DNA of 64,000 bases from Runella slithyformis DSM 19594 (lineage in GTDB: Bacteria; Bacteroidota; Bacteroidia; Cytophagales; Spirosomataceae): assembly GCF_000218895.1 (NCBI RefSeq), contig NC_015703.1:929501-993500 (forward strand). Direction: 5' to 3'. Below are positions 7,787 through 15,488 of this stretch, in pieces. How positions within the stretch are numbered: the first letter of the stretch is position 1; every line of letters starts with the position of its first letter. A model generated the notes under the pieces. That model was not told the origin of the DNA, made no database searches, and saw only the letters and a program-made list of their open reading frames with translations. A program made the translations under genes and the position numbers.

Positions 7787-7888
7787 TAATGAGTAGTCAG
7801 AAGTGAGTAGTGAGATTTTTCACTTTACTGAAACTGTAATTTTGTACTCAATACCTAATACTTACTACCGTTTATTCTCACTATTTCA
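7785..7888. repeat. Intergenic imperfect inverted repeat (TAATGAGTA family)
   Basis: The spacer between the small subunit and the GMC gene has TAATGAGTA-type words on the left side and their near-complements (TACTCAATACC, TACTTACTAC) on the right. A similar element lies at 16230-16305. Confidence 0.45.
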
Positions 7889-9598
7889 ATGTCATATTTA
7901 AACATAGATTCCGTTAAAGAACGTACGTACGATGCCATCGTCATCGGCTCCGGCATTAGTGGTGGTTGGGCGGCCAAGGAATTGTGCGAAAAAGGACTCA
8001 AAACGCTCGTGCTCGAACGCGGCCGCGACGTGCAGCACGTGACGGATTATCCCACCGCCAACAAACACCCGTGGGAATTTGAACACCGTGGGCAGGTGCC
8101 GTTGGAGATTCGGAATCAATACCCCAAAGGACGCGCCAGTTTTATGCGCGAAGAAACCCTGCATTGGGCCATTAAGCCTGATGAGCAGCCTTTTGTGGAA
8201 GAACAACCCTTTACCTGGACGCGCGGCTACCACGTAGGCGGCAAATCGCTGCTGTGGGCGCGCCAAACGCAGCGATGGTCGGATTTTGATTTTGAAGGCC
8301 CCGTCCGCGACGGATTTGCCACCGATTGGCCCATTCGCTATAAAGATATTGCGCCTTGGTACAGCCACGTCGAGAAATTTGCGGGGATTTCCGGCAATAA
8401 AGACGGTCTGCCCGAACTACCCGATGGCGAATTTTTACCGGGTATTGAATTAAGCTGCATTGAAAAGCATTTTCAGGAAGCCGTTTCCAAAAACTACAAA
8501 GACCGCCACGTAATTCAGGGGCGTTGTGCGCACATCACCGACCCGCAGCCCATCCATGCTGACCAAGGTCGCGCCAAATGCCAACATCGTAATCTGTGCA
8601 ATCGTGGCTGTCCGTTTGGCGGTTATTTCAGCAGCAATGCCTCCACCTTGCCATGGGCAGCCAAAACGGGTAACATGACCCTGCGGCCGCATTCAGTGGT
8701 ACATTCGATTATTGTTGACGAGAAAAAACAGAAAGCTTCCGGGGTACGGGTTGTAGATGCAAACACGAATGAGATGATCGAATTTTACGCCAAAATCATC
8801 TTTGTCAACGGCTCGGCGCTCAACAGTAATTTGATTTTGTTGAATTCCATTTCCAATCGTTTCCCCAATGGCTTGGGCAACGACAGTGGAACCTTAGGAA
8901 AATACATCGCGTGGCACAATTACCGCGGACGAATGAGCGCGGAGTACGACGGCTATTACGACAAAATGACCGACGGCAAAAACCCCAGTAACGCCTACAT
9001 TCCCCGTTTCAGAAACCTGCATAAACAGGAAAGTGATTTTCTGCGCGGCTACGCCACGGGCATCGGTGGAGGACGGGGACGGAGTGCGCAACAGGCAGGC
9101 ATTGGAGAAGACCTCAAAGAAGCACTCCTGCATCCGCAGTTGGGCAACTGGAACATCAGCGCGTGGATGATGGGCGAAACCATTCCCATCGAAAGCAATC
9201 ACGTGCGCCTCGACGCCAATCTGAAAGACAAATACGGTATTCCGCAGTTGGTGACGTCGGTGAAATGGACCGAAAATGACGACAAAATGGTCAAGGATTA
9301 TCTGGAACAACTCACGGAGATGTTTACGCTGGCGGGTTTTAAGAACATTCGAGGCTCGGATTCGCATTCTAACCCCGGTTCAGATATTCACGAGATGGGC
9401 GGTATTCGGATGGGTAAAGACCCCAAAACGTCGATGCTAAACGAGTGGAATCAGGTACACAGCTGTAAAAACGTATTCGTGACCGACGGGGCCTGCATGA
9501 CCTCCACCGGCACCCAAAATCCGTCTCTGACTTACATGGCCCTCACCGCACGCGCGGCAGATTACGCCGTGAAGCAATTGAAAAAACGAAAGTTATAA
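7889..9598 (+). CDS. GMC-family FAD dehydrogenase with predicted Fe-S motif (glycoside 3-dehydrogenase-like)
   Basis: 569 residues. FAD-binding GxGxxG at about 18-25 (IGSGISGG), and the C-terminal GMC block with HEMGGIRMG and GTQNPSLTYMAL (active-site His and Asn region). A cysteine cluster Cys231-x5-Cys237-x3-Cys241 (KCQHRNLCNRGCPFGG) resembles the three-cysteine iron-sulfur motif of the catalytic subunit of bacterial FAD glucose and glucoside 3-dehydrogenases, which passes electrons to a cytochrome. With the subunit-3 protein upstream and a TIM-barrel isomerase downstream, oxidation of sugars or glycosides to 3-keto products is the best guess. No signal peptide of its own, so export may depend on the Tat signal of its partner. 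Confidence 0.85.
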   Translation: MSYLNIDSVKERTYDAIVIGSGISGGWAAKELCEKGLKTLVLERGRDVQHVTDYPTANKHPWEFEHRGQVPLEIRNQYPKGRASFMREETLHWAIKPDEQPFVEEQPFTWTRGYHVGGKSLLWARQTQRWSDFDFEGPVRDGFATDWPIRYKDIAPWYSHVEKFAGISGNKDGLPELPDGEFLPGIELSCIEKHFQEAVSKNYKDRHVIQGRCAHITDPQPIHADQGRAKCQHRNLCNRGCPFGGYFSSNASTLPWAAKTGNMTLRPHSVVHSIIVDEKKQKASGVRVVDANTNEMIEFYAKIIFVNGSALNSNLILLNSISNRFPNGLGNDSGTLGKYIAWHNYRGRMSAEYDGYYDKMTDGKNPSNAYIPRFRNLHKQESDFLRGYATGIGGGRGRSAQQAGIGEDLKEALLHPQLGNWNISAWMMGETIPIESNHVRLDANLKDKYGIPQLVTSVKWTENDDKMVKDYLEQLTEMFTLAGFKNIRGSDSHSNPGSDIHEMGGIRMGKDPKTSMLNEWNQVHSCKNVFVTDGACMTSTGTQNPSLTYMALTARAADYAVKQLKKRKL

Positions 9599-9671
9599 TC
9601 ACGCAGAGTCGCAAAGAGGCAGAGACGCAGTGCCTTTCTTTGCTTCTCCGCTCCTTTGCGACTTTGCGTGA
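9599..9671. terminator. 18-nt arm inverted repeat (CGCAAAG family)
   Basis: Arms 9599-9616 and 9654-9671 pair over 18 positions with one G-T mismatch, directly after the GMC stop. The word CGCAAAG and its complement recur in the element at 15399-15453. It may end or attenuate transcription before the isomerase gene. Confidence 0.5.
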
Positions 9672-9696
9672 ATTAAAAAAAAGTAACTAACTCAAA

Positions 9697-10563
9697 ATGA
9701 ATACAATGAAAAAAACAACCATTTTATTAAGCCTCGCCCTCCTGCTTGTGAGTACCGTCAACGAAGTTGTTGCCCAAAAAGGCAAATTATACACGTTTCC
9801 CATCGGTATGCAGGCGTATACCTACCGCGCCAGTTTCCCTAAAAACGTGGCCGCAACCCTGGACACCCTCAAAATGCTGGGGATAACCGAACTAGAAGGC
9901 GGTGCCGCCAAAGGCACCACACCCGAAGAATTCCGAAAAATGTGCGAAGAGCGGGGCATCAGTATCCCTGCTACGGGCGGTGGGTACGAACAACTGGTCA
10001 AAGACCCGCTCGCCGCCGCCAAAACCGCCAAGGCATTGGGAGCCAAGTACCTTATGTGCGCCTGGATTCCGCACAAAGTCAAAGGCGGTTTTACGTTTGA
10101 GGAAGCCAAAAAGGCCGTGGAAGATTTTAACATGATCGGTAAAGTGCTGAAAGAAAACGGCATCACTTTCTGCTACCACAACCACGGCTACGAGTTCCAA
10201 CCCTACGAAGGCGGCACCCTGTTTGACTACATTGTCAAAAACACCAATCCCGAATACGTTTCCTTCGAAATTGACATTCTTTGGGCGTTCCACGGAGGTG
10301 CGGAACCGGTTGCCCTGATGAAAAAATACGGCAAGCGCTTCAAACTCGTTCACCTCAAAGACCTCAGAAAAGGCGTCAAAGGCGATTTGACGGGCGGCAC
10401 ACCGTTGATAAACGATGTAGTCTTAGGCACAGGTCAGGTGGACGTAGCGGGTGTGATCAGAGAAGCTAAGAAAATCGGTATCAAGCATTATTTCATCGAA
10501 GACGAAAGCCCTACTTGGTATGAGCAAGTGCCTAAAAGCATCGCTTATTTGAAGAGTTTGTAG
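9697..10563 (+). CDS. Secreted sugar phosphate isomerase/epimerase family protein (TIM barrel)
   Basis: 288 residues, signal peptide cleaved near VVAQ (residue 26). AP_endonuc_2/xylose-isomerase-like TIM barrel with metal-binding residues in YHNHGYEF, SFEIDILW, KLVHLKDL and FIEDESPTW. Periplasmic members of this family are frequently encoded with GMC dehydrogenases and DUF1080 hydrolases in Bacteroidota, where they act on keto-sugars or keto-glycosides. The order small subunit, GMC, isomerase supports a shared job here, although a hairpin separates the isomerase from the GMC gene. Second family member at 44094-45029. Confidence 0.85.
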   Translation: MNTMKKTTILLSLALLLVSTVNEVVAQKGKLYTFPIGMQAYTYRASFPKNVAATLDTLKMLGITELEGGAAKGTTPEEFRKMCEERGISIPATGGGYEQLVKDPLAAAKTAKALGAKYLMCAWIPHKVKGGFTFEEAKKAVEDFNMIGKVLKENGITFCYHNHGYEFQPYEGGTLFDYIVKNTNPEYVSFEIDILWAFHGGAEPVALMKKYGKRFKLVHLKDLRKGVKGDLTGGTPLINDVVLGTGQVDVAGVIREAKKIGIKHYFIEDESPTWYEQVPKSIAYLKSL

Positions 10564-10672
10564 ATAATCCTGTACCTGAATGGGTACGCTAAATGTCCTC
10601 TTTGGGCAGTCGTGAGAGTTTTTCTGCGGTGCCCGGGAGGCCATTTTCTGTGAGGAAGTCCCCTATAATTAT

Positions 10673-11088
10673 CTACAACTGAAGTAAAACGTTAAACTCA
10701 GCAGGTGTCACCACTGTTAAAGTAGGAAAATCTAACGTTTTGAATACATTAAAATGACCGTCGTAGGTCACTAAACAGAAGGCATTGACTGACATTGCCA
10801 AGTCAGAGAACTTATTGTCATCGGGATCAACCGTAATAAGATTCCAAACAAAGTGAGGCTCGGCGAAAATTACGTTCGTTGCAGTACAAAGAATTGTTAA
10901 AATAAACTCTGCGGTTTGTGGATTGTAAAACTCTGTAAGCTTTTCTTCGTATTCATTCAGGATTTCGGTACTCACTACCTAATCAAATTTTTTATCTCGA
11001 AAGGCTTCATAGATAAAAATTCAGCGTTTTTGCGATTGATACTTGCTCTGAGCACATTGGTATCAATCACTACTTTTGGACGATTCAT
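10673..11088 (-). pseudogene. PIN-domain toxin (PIN_3 / COG1569 type), frameshifted and interrupted by a stop
   Basis: Reading from an ATG at 11088 the frame encodes MNRPKVVIDTNVLRAS..., the classic PIN N-terminus with the first metal-binding Asp (VIDTN). In a run of five T residues (minus strand, near 11025-11030) the frame must shift by one to continue as FIYEAFRDKKFD, and then a TAG (10979-10981) interrupts before VVSTEILNEYEEKL. The rest is intact to 10673 with acidic residues DPDDNKFSD and TYDGHF. A 100-residue frame from a GTG at 10975 remains but lacks the first catalytic Asp. Thus two lesions: a 1-base indel and a nonsense codon. The start overlaps the antitoxin stop (ATGA), as in intact modules. 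Confidence 0.8.
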
Positions 11089-11270
11089 TGAGGGCTGCGT
11101 TGGCTTGTTTGACGTAATTTTTCATAATCAGCCTCCGTAATGCCTTTTTCAGCGACTACCTCATCAACTTCAGTCAGTAGTTTTTCGGAATAAAAGTCAG
11201 TCAATAAATCCCTGACCTGTCCAACTTCCGCCTCACTCATTGGCCGATTAAACATCCGTAATAATGCCAA
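11085..11270 (-). CDS. Antitoxin of a PIN toxin-antitoxin module
   Basis: 61 residues from a TTG at 11270 (an in-frame stop lies immediately upstream); an ATG at 11255 is an alternative start. It is a small acidic helical protein with a GITEADYEKLR C-terminus, typical in size of antitoxins that precede COG1569 PIN toxins. Its stop codon overlaps the toxin ATG by four bases, the usual coupling of such operons. Because the toxin is broken, this gene may now be an orphan antitoxin. Assignment rests mainly on context; no clear DNA-binding motif is seen. Confidence 0.55.
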   Translation of the reverse strand: MALLRMFNRPMSEAEVGQVRDLLTDFYSEKLLTEVDEVVAEKGITEADYEKLRQTSQRSPQ

Positions 11271-11364
11271 TTACACTTCATTCAGCCCGTTTTGGGGGGG
11301 ATTGCATTTCACTCAATGACCGAGCCGTCATATTCCGCTAACTGATATTCCTTTAAAAAAACAG

Positions 11365-11394
11365 TTTGCCAATTAAATAAATACTTTACCTTTG
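11365..11394 (+). promoter_or_regulatory. Bacteroidota promoter for the TetR operon
   Basis: TTTG at 11365-11368 and TACCTTTG at 11387-11394, 18 bases apart. The operator-like palindrome begins four bases downstream, where transcription would start. Confidence 0.7.
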
Positions 11395-11397
11395 TAG

Positions 11398-11414
11398 AGT
11401 GATTAGTCAATCTA
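11398..11414 (+). promoter_or_regulatory. Putative TetR operator, site 1
   Basis: AGTGATTAGTCAATCTA, with an imperfect dyad GATT/AATC, lies over the predicted transcription start of the tetR gene. Nearly the same 17 bases occur at 12683-12699 before the molybdenum-enzyme genes, implying one regulator for both. Confidence 0.6.
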
Positions 11415-11420
11415 TTATAA

Positions 11421-11984
11421 ATGGATAAAAGAGAACAGATACTGGCGAGTGCGTTGAAGCTTTTTGTGGAGTTTGGTTTTCACGGTACGCCCACCAGCAA
11501 AATTGCCAAAGAAGCGGGCGTCTCCAACGGAACCCTTTTTCATTATTTCGCCACCAAAGAGGAATTGATCAGGGAACTGTACATTTCCATCAAAAATGAT
11601 TTAAACCAATTCCTATTTTCAAAGATTACTCCCGAAGATGGCATCGAAGTGATTATAAAGAAAGTATTCATCTATTTCATTTACTGGGCGTTAGACAACC
11701 GGGAAAAGAATCATTACCTACAGCAGGTGCTTTTTTCGCCGCATATTTCTCAAATACCCGAGGCTGTTTTACGGGAGCAGTCACAGAAGCATATTCAATT
11801 AATCGAAGAGGCAAAAGCCACTGACATCATCAAAGATTTGCCCACTGATTTGATTTATACGTTGGCCAACAGCCACTTGATGGGCATCTACAATTACGTG
11901 GTGAATGTACCGCCCGATGCCCAAAAACCCATCATCGAAAGCGGATTTGAAATGCTTTGGGACATGTTGACCGAACAAAAATAA
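11421..11984 (+). CDS. TetR/AcrR family transcriptional regulator
   Basis: 187 residues. The N-terminal helix-turn-helix reads FGFHGTPTSKIAKEAGVSNG then TLFHYFATKEELI (about residues 18-50), the standard TetR_N pattern; the rest is the helical ligand-binding domain. It is followed 12 bases later by an NAD(P)-binding protein and probably cotranscribed. Matching operator-like sites before this gene and before the iorAB-like pair point to autoregulation and repression of the downstream operon by an unknown inducer. Confidence 0.93.
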   Translation: MDKREQILASALKLFVEFGFHGTPTSKIAKEAGVSNGTLFHYFATKEELIRELYISIKNDLNQFLFSKITPEDGIEVIIKKVFIYFIYWALDNREKNHYLQQVLFSPHISQIPEAVLREQSQKHIQLIEEAKATDIIKDLPTDLIYTLANSHLMGIYNYVVNVPPDAQKPIIESGFEMLWDMLTEQK

Positions 11985-11996
11985 ACCTAAAAAACC

Positions 11997-12662
11997 ATGA
12001 AAATACGAGCTATTGTTACCGGCGCTACCGGAATGGTGGGCGAAGGAATCCTGCACGAATGCCTGCAAAGCCCTGAAGTAGAAGCCGTTTTGATTATCAA
12101 CCGTAAACCTTCGGGCATTACGCATCCTAAATTAAAGGAAATCATTCACCAAGATTTCTTTAATCTCTCTCCCATCAAAGATCAGCTCAAAGGATATAAT
12201 GCCTGTTTTTTTGGCTTGGGCGTTTCTTCCATCGGGATGAAAGAGGCAGAATACACCAAAATGACCTACACGCTCACGATGCACGTGGCCGAAACCCTGA
12301 GCAAGCTCAATCCCGACATGACTTTCTGCTACGTATCCGGTGCCGGTACCGACAGCACCGAAAAAGGCCGCAGTATGTGGGCGCGGGTCAAAGGCAAAAC
12401 CGAAAACGATCTGACGAAATTGCCTTTCAAAGCCGTGTATAATTTCCGTCCCGGATACATGCATCCTACGCCGGGATTGAACAATACCCTTCCGTATTAC
12501 AAGTACTTGAGTTGGCTGTATCCCGTGGTTCGTAAGGTGTTTCCGGGGGCCGTCAGTACGTTGGCAGAATTGGGCCAAGGCATGATCAAAGTGGCGACCA
12601 AGGGGTATTCAAAGTCTGTTTTGGAAGTAAAAGACTTCGTAGCTTTAACAAAAAATCCTTAA
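11997..12662 (+). CDS. NAD(P)-binding epimerase/dehydratase-like (atypical SDR) protein
   Basis: 221 residues. Rossmann motif GATGMVGEG (residues 8-16), then INRK at the cofactor ribose position and YVSGAGTDSTEKG around 104-116 in place of a classical YxxxK. It resembles the atypical SDR proteins annotated as NAD-dependent epimerase or HTATIP2-like oxidoreductase. The exact substrate is unknown. It sits directly downstream of tetR with no room for a promoter, so the two form one transcript. Confidence 0.8.
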   Translation: MKIRAIVTGATGMVGEGILHECLQSPEVEAVLIINRKPSGITHPKLKEIIHQDFFNLSPIKDQLKGYNACFFGLGVSSIGMKEAEYTKMTYTLTMHVAETLSKLNPDMTFCYVSGAGTDSTEKGRSMWARVKGKTENDLTKLPFKAVYNFRPGYMHPTPGLNNTLPYYKYLSWLYPVVRKVFPGAVSTLAELGQGMIKVATKGYSKSVLEVKDFVALTKNP

Positions 12663-12682
12663 AAGATTTATCCAACTATCAG

Positions 12683-12699
12683 AGTGATCAGTCAATCTA
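12683..12699 (+). promoter_or_regulatory. Putative TetR operator, site 2
   Basis: AGTGATCAGTCAATCTA differs from site 1 (11398-11414) at one position. It lies 28 bases before the ATG of the [2Fe-2S] subunit. The upstream bases do not match TAnnTTTG well. Confidence 0.6.
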
Positions 12700-12726
12700 A
12701 AAATAGCATTCATTAACCTCAACCAA

Positions 12727-13200
12727 ATGGAAATAACATTTGACATCAACGGAAAAACGGCCAAGGCAGACGTTGACCCTGATATGCCGCTGCTTTGGGT
12801 CGTTCGGGATGAACTGAACCTCAAAGCCACAAAATTCGGTTGCGGCGCGGCTATGTGCGGTGCCTGCACCCTCCACATCGACGGCGAAGCCTACCGCTCG
12901 TGCTCCATTCCCGTGAGTTTTGCAGCGGGAAAGGAAGTCACCACCCTCGAAGGCCTGTCGGAAAGTGAAGACAAATTACACCCCGTTCAGCAGGCATGGA
13001 TGGAAGAAAACGTACCGCAATGCGGTTATTGCCAGCCCGGATTTATGATGGCCGCCGCTCACTTTTTGGCAAAAAATCCCCATCCGACCGACGAAGATAT
13101 TAAAAGCAACATTACCAATATCTGTCGTTGCGGCACGCAGCCACGCATTTTGAAAGCCATCAAACGAGCCGCCCAAATCAAACAAACCGTAACGATCTAA
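12727..13200 (+). CDS. iorA: [2Fe-2S] subunit of a xanthine-oxidase-family molybdenum hydroxylase (IorA type)
   Basis: 157 residues, usual length for the small subunit. The plant-ferredoxin-type cluster is bound by Cys39, Cys44, Cys47 and Cys59 ([13 protein letters not shown]); the second [2Fe-2S] domain has Cys99, Cys102, Cys133 and Cys135 (QCGYCQPGF and ICRCGT). It transfers electrons from the molybdenum subunit encoded 5 bases downstream. Isoquinoline 1-oxidoreductase and membrane aldehyde dehydrogenases are the known relatives; the substrate here is not known. Under a TetR-type operator. Confidence 0.92.
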   Translation: MEITFDINGKTAKADVDPDMPLLWVVRDELNLKATKFGCGAAMCGACTLHIDGEAYRSCSIPVSFAAGKEVTTLEGLSESEDKLHPVQQAWMEENVPQCGYCQPGFMMAAAHFLAKNPHPTDEDIKSNITNICRCGTQPRILKAIKRAAQIKQTVTI

Positions 13201-13205
13201 CCGCC

Positions 13206-15380
13206 ATGGCAACCGAAGATAAACAACCTAAAAAGAAATTCTCCCGTCGCAAATTTCTGCAACGCGGGGCCATTATTTTTGGCGGAACGGTCGTCGCCAC
13301 CATTGCAGCCAAAGGGCATATCCGCCGTTTTATGGCGCAGAAAGCCGAGGAATTGGATATTCCTTCCGTTCTCTCCACCTACGAGCCTCATTTCTGGTTT
13401 GAGGTACTGCCCGACAATACCGTTGTCTATAAATCCACCAAGTTGGAAATGGGACAGGGAATTTTTACGGGCCTGGCCATGCTTGCGGCCGAAGAATTGG
13501 AGGTATCGCTCGAACAAATCAAGGTCGTCCATGCCAATACGGCCAACGGCGTTGAAGATAGTTTGGGAACGGGAGGCAGCAATACAACGTCATCGTTGTT
13601 TAAACCGGTTCGGGAAGTAGCTGCCACCCTGCGCGAAATGCTGAAAACCGAAGCTGCCCGCCAATGGGGCGTACCGATTACGTCGGTGAAGGTCGCCAAT
13701 GGAATCATGACCTCCGGAACGCACAAGGCAACCTACTATGACATCTCGGTTTCTACCAAGGAGTGGGAAGTTCCCAAAACTCCTGCCCTGAAGCCGACAG
13801 CGGCCTTTCGGTTCGTCGGAAAAGACGTGAAACGGATTGATCTGCCACCTAAAGTAATGGGAAATCCCATTTTCGGCATCGACCAACACCTGCCCGACAT
13901 GCTGTATGCGGTGATGTTGCAGTCGCCTTACATTGGCGGCACCCTCAAAAGCATAAATGCCGGGGCCGCTGCCAAAATCAACGGCGTTGTACAAGTCATT
14001 GAAGACGGAGAACTGGTGGCAGTTGTTGCCAAAAACCGATATGCGGCTGAAAAAGGCTTACAGGCCTTGGAAGCCGTCTGGGATATTCCGAAAAAGTGGC
14101 AACAGGCTGAATTTGAAGCATTAACCACCGTGGGAATAGGGACCGAGGTTCGCATTCAAAGCGAAGGCTCGCCCGAATCCATTCTCGAAGAAACGCCCAA
14201 TGAGGTCTTTCGACAGGAATACCGCACTCCATTGGCGACCCATGCCCACATGGAACCGCACGGGGCCGTGGCGCAGGTCGAAAAAGACAAGGCCACGCTG
14301 TTTGTCGGAACGCAGGCGTCGACGGTCTTCAGAACGGCCATTGCCAAAGCGATTGACCTCAAAACGGAACAGGTAAACATCGAAACGACCTTTGCCGGCG
14401 GAAGTTTTGGTCGACGGATGGACGCAAAACATTCGGAAAAAGCAGCCCGGATCGCTCAAATCGTGGGGAAACCTGTTCATGTGTTCAATACCCGCCAACA
14501 GGAATTTCAGAATGCCATCTACCGTCCACAGACCCACCATGTATTGGCAGCCAAATTCACCAAAAACGGCAGCATTGAAGCCATTACCCACCATCAGGCT
14601 ACTGCGGACCAGATTTTGGGCGGTCTGCCTTCCAACCTGGGCTACACGCTGTTGGGGGCTGATTTTGTGTCGGCAGGCCACGGCGCAAGTATTCTGTATA
14701 ACATTACCCATAAATCGGCCACGTTATGGCAAAACAAGCTGCCGGTCCAAACGGGCATTTGGCGGAGTGTCGGGATGCTTCCGAATACCTTTGCCATCGA
14801 AAGTTTCATGAACGAGTTGGCGCATAAAACGGGCAAAGACCCCATCAGGATGCGCATGGAACTTTTATCCGGCACTGAGCCCATCAACCGACGCTACCAA
14901 AAAGTACTCGAAACGCTGGCCGAAAAAAGCGGATGGAATCAGCCCAAAGCCGCCGGCATAGGGCGGGGCATGGCTATCGGCAACGACCGCAAGAGCATCG
15001 CGGCAGCGGTCATTGAGGTAATGGTTGTTGACAATAAAATTCAGGTAAAAAAGGTGACGCAGGTACTGGATGCAGGCTTGGCCATCAACCCCGAAGGCAT
15101 TCGCCAGCAGGTAGAAGGGGCCACCATGATGGGCATAACGGCGGCGTTGTACGAAGGATTAACCGTGAAAGACGGGCAGATCGCCGCGACCAACTTTCAC
15201 GAATACCCCATGGCCACTCTCGCAGATACTCCTGAGATCGAGACATTTATCGTCGAAGGGCACGATGAGCCGTATGGCGTAGGTGAACCCCCGCTCGCGC
15301 CCGTTGCACCGGCCATTGCGGCCGCCATTTTTGATCTGACGGGCAAACACCTGAGAACATTGCCTTTAAAATTGAGCTAA
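13206..15380 (+). CDS. iorB: Molybdopterin-binding subunit of a xanthine dehydrogenase-family enzyme (IorB type)
   Basis: 724 residues from ATG 13206; a longer frame upstream overlaps iorA and is not needed. A Tat signal is visible (SRRKFLQRGAIIFGG, residues about 14-28), so the enzyme is exported folded to the periplasm. It has the fused two-lobed aldehyde oxidase fold typical of IorB, with substrate/Mo-pterin motifs GGSFGRR near 398 and the catalytic Glu694 in GVGEPPLAPVAPA. Probable reaction: hydroxylation of an N-heterocycle or oxidation of an aldehyde. No FAD subunit, cytochrome or XdhC maturation factor is adjacent, so electron acceptor and cofactor insertion must come from elsewhere. 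Confidence 0.92.
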   Translation: MATEDKQPKKKFSRRKFLQRGAIIFGGTVVATIAAKGHIRRFMAQKAEELDIPSVLSTYEPHFWFEVLPDNTVVYKSTKLEMGQGIFTGLAMLAAEELEVSLEQIKVVHANTANGVEDSLGTGGSNTTSSLFKPVREVAATLREMLKTEAARQWGVPITSVKVANGIMTSGTHKATYYDISVSTKEWEVPKTPALKPTAAFRFVGKDVKRIDLPPKVMGNPIFGIDQHLPDMLYAVMLQSPYIGGTLKSINAGAAAKINGVVQVIEDGELVAVVAKNRYAAEKGLQALEAVWDIPKKWQQAEFEALTTVGIGTEVRIQSEGSPESILEETPNEVFRQEYRTPLATHAHMEPHGAVAQVEKDKATLFVGTQASTVFRTAIAKAIDLKTEQVNIETTFAGGSFGRRMDAKHSEKAARIAQIVGKPVHVFNTRQQEFQNAIYRPQTHHVLAAKFTKNGSIEAITHHQATADQILGGLPSNLGYTLLGADFVSAGHGASILYNITHKSATLWQNKLPVQTGIWRSVGMLPNTFAIESFMNELAHKTGKDPIRMRMELLSGTEPINRRYQKVLETLAEKSGWNQPKAAGIGRGMAIGNDRKSIAAAVIEVMVVDNKIQVKKVTQVLDAGLAINPEGIRQQVEGATMMGITAALYEGLTVKDGQIAATNFHEYPMATLADTPEIETFIVEGHDEPYGVGEPPLAPVAPAIAAAIFDLTGKHLRTLPLKLS

Positions 15381-15398
15381 GTCGCTAAGATTGAGGCA

Positions 15399-15453
15399 CG
15401 CAAAGATGCGAAGAAGCAAAGAATATTATTTTCAGCTCTTCGTCATCTTTGCG
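15399..15453. repeat. Imperfect inverted repeat between convergent genes (CGCAAAG family)
   Basis: CGCAAAGATG-CGAAGAAGC on the left (15399-15417) and its near-complement on the right (15435-15453), with a bulge, between the iorB stop and the convergent exonuclease stop. It could act as a bidirectional terminator. Related words occur at 9599-9671. Confidence 0.45.
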
Positions 15454-15488
15454 ATTACCAAGGCCTCTGCGGCGTAGCAGATGAAAAA

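Noticed and set aside
14121-14711. 196-residue minus-strand frame inside iorB
   Set aside because: Overlaps a gene with a Tat signal and family motifs; no own motif or promoter.
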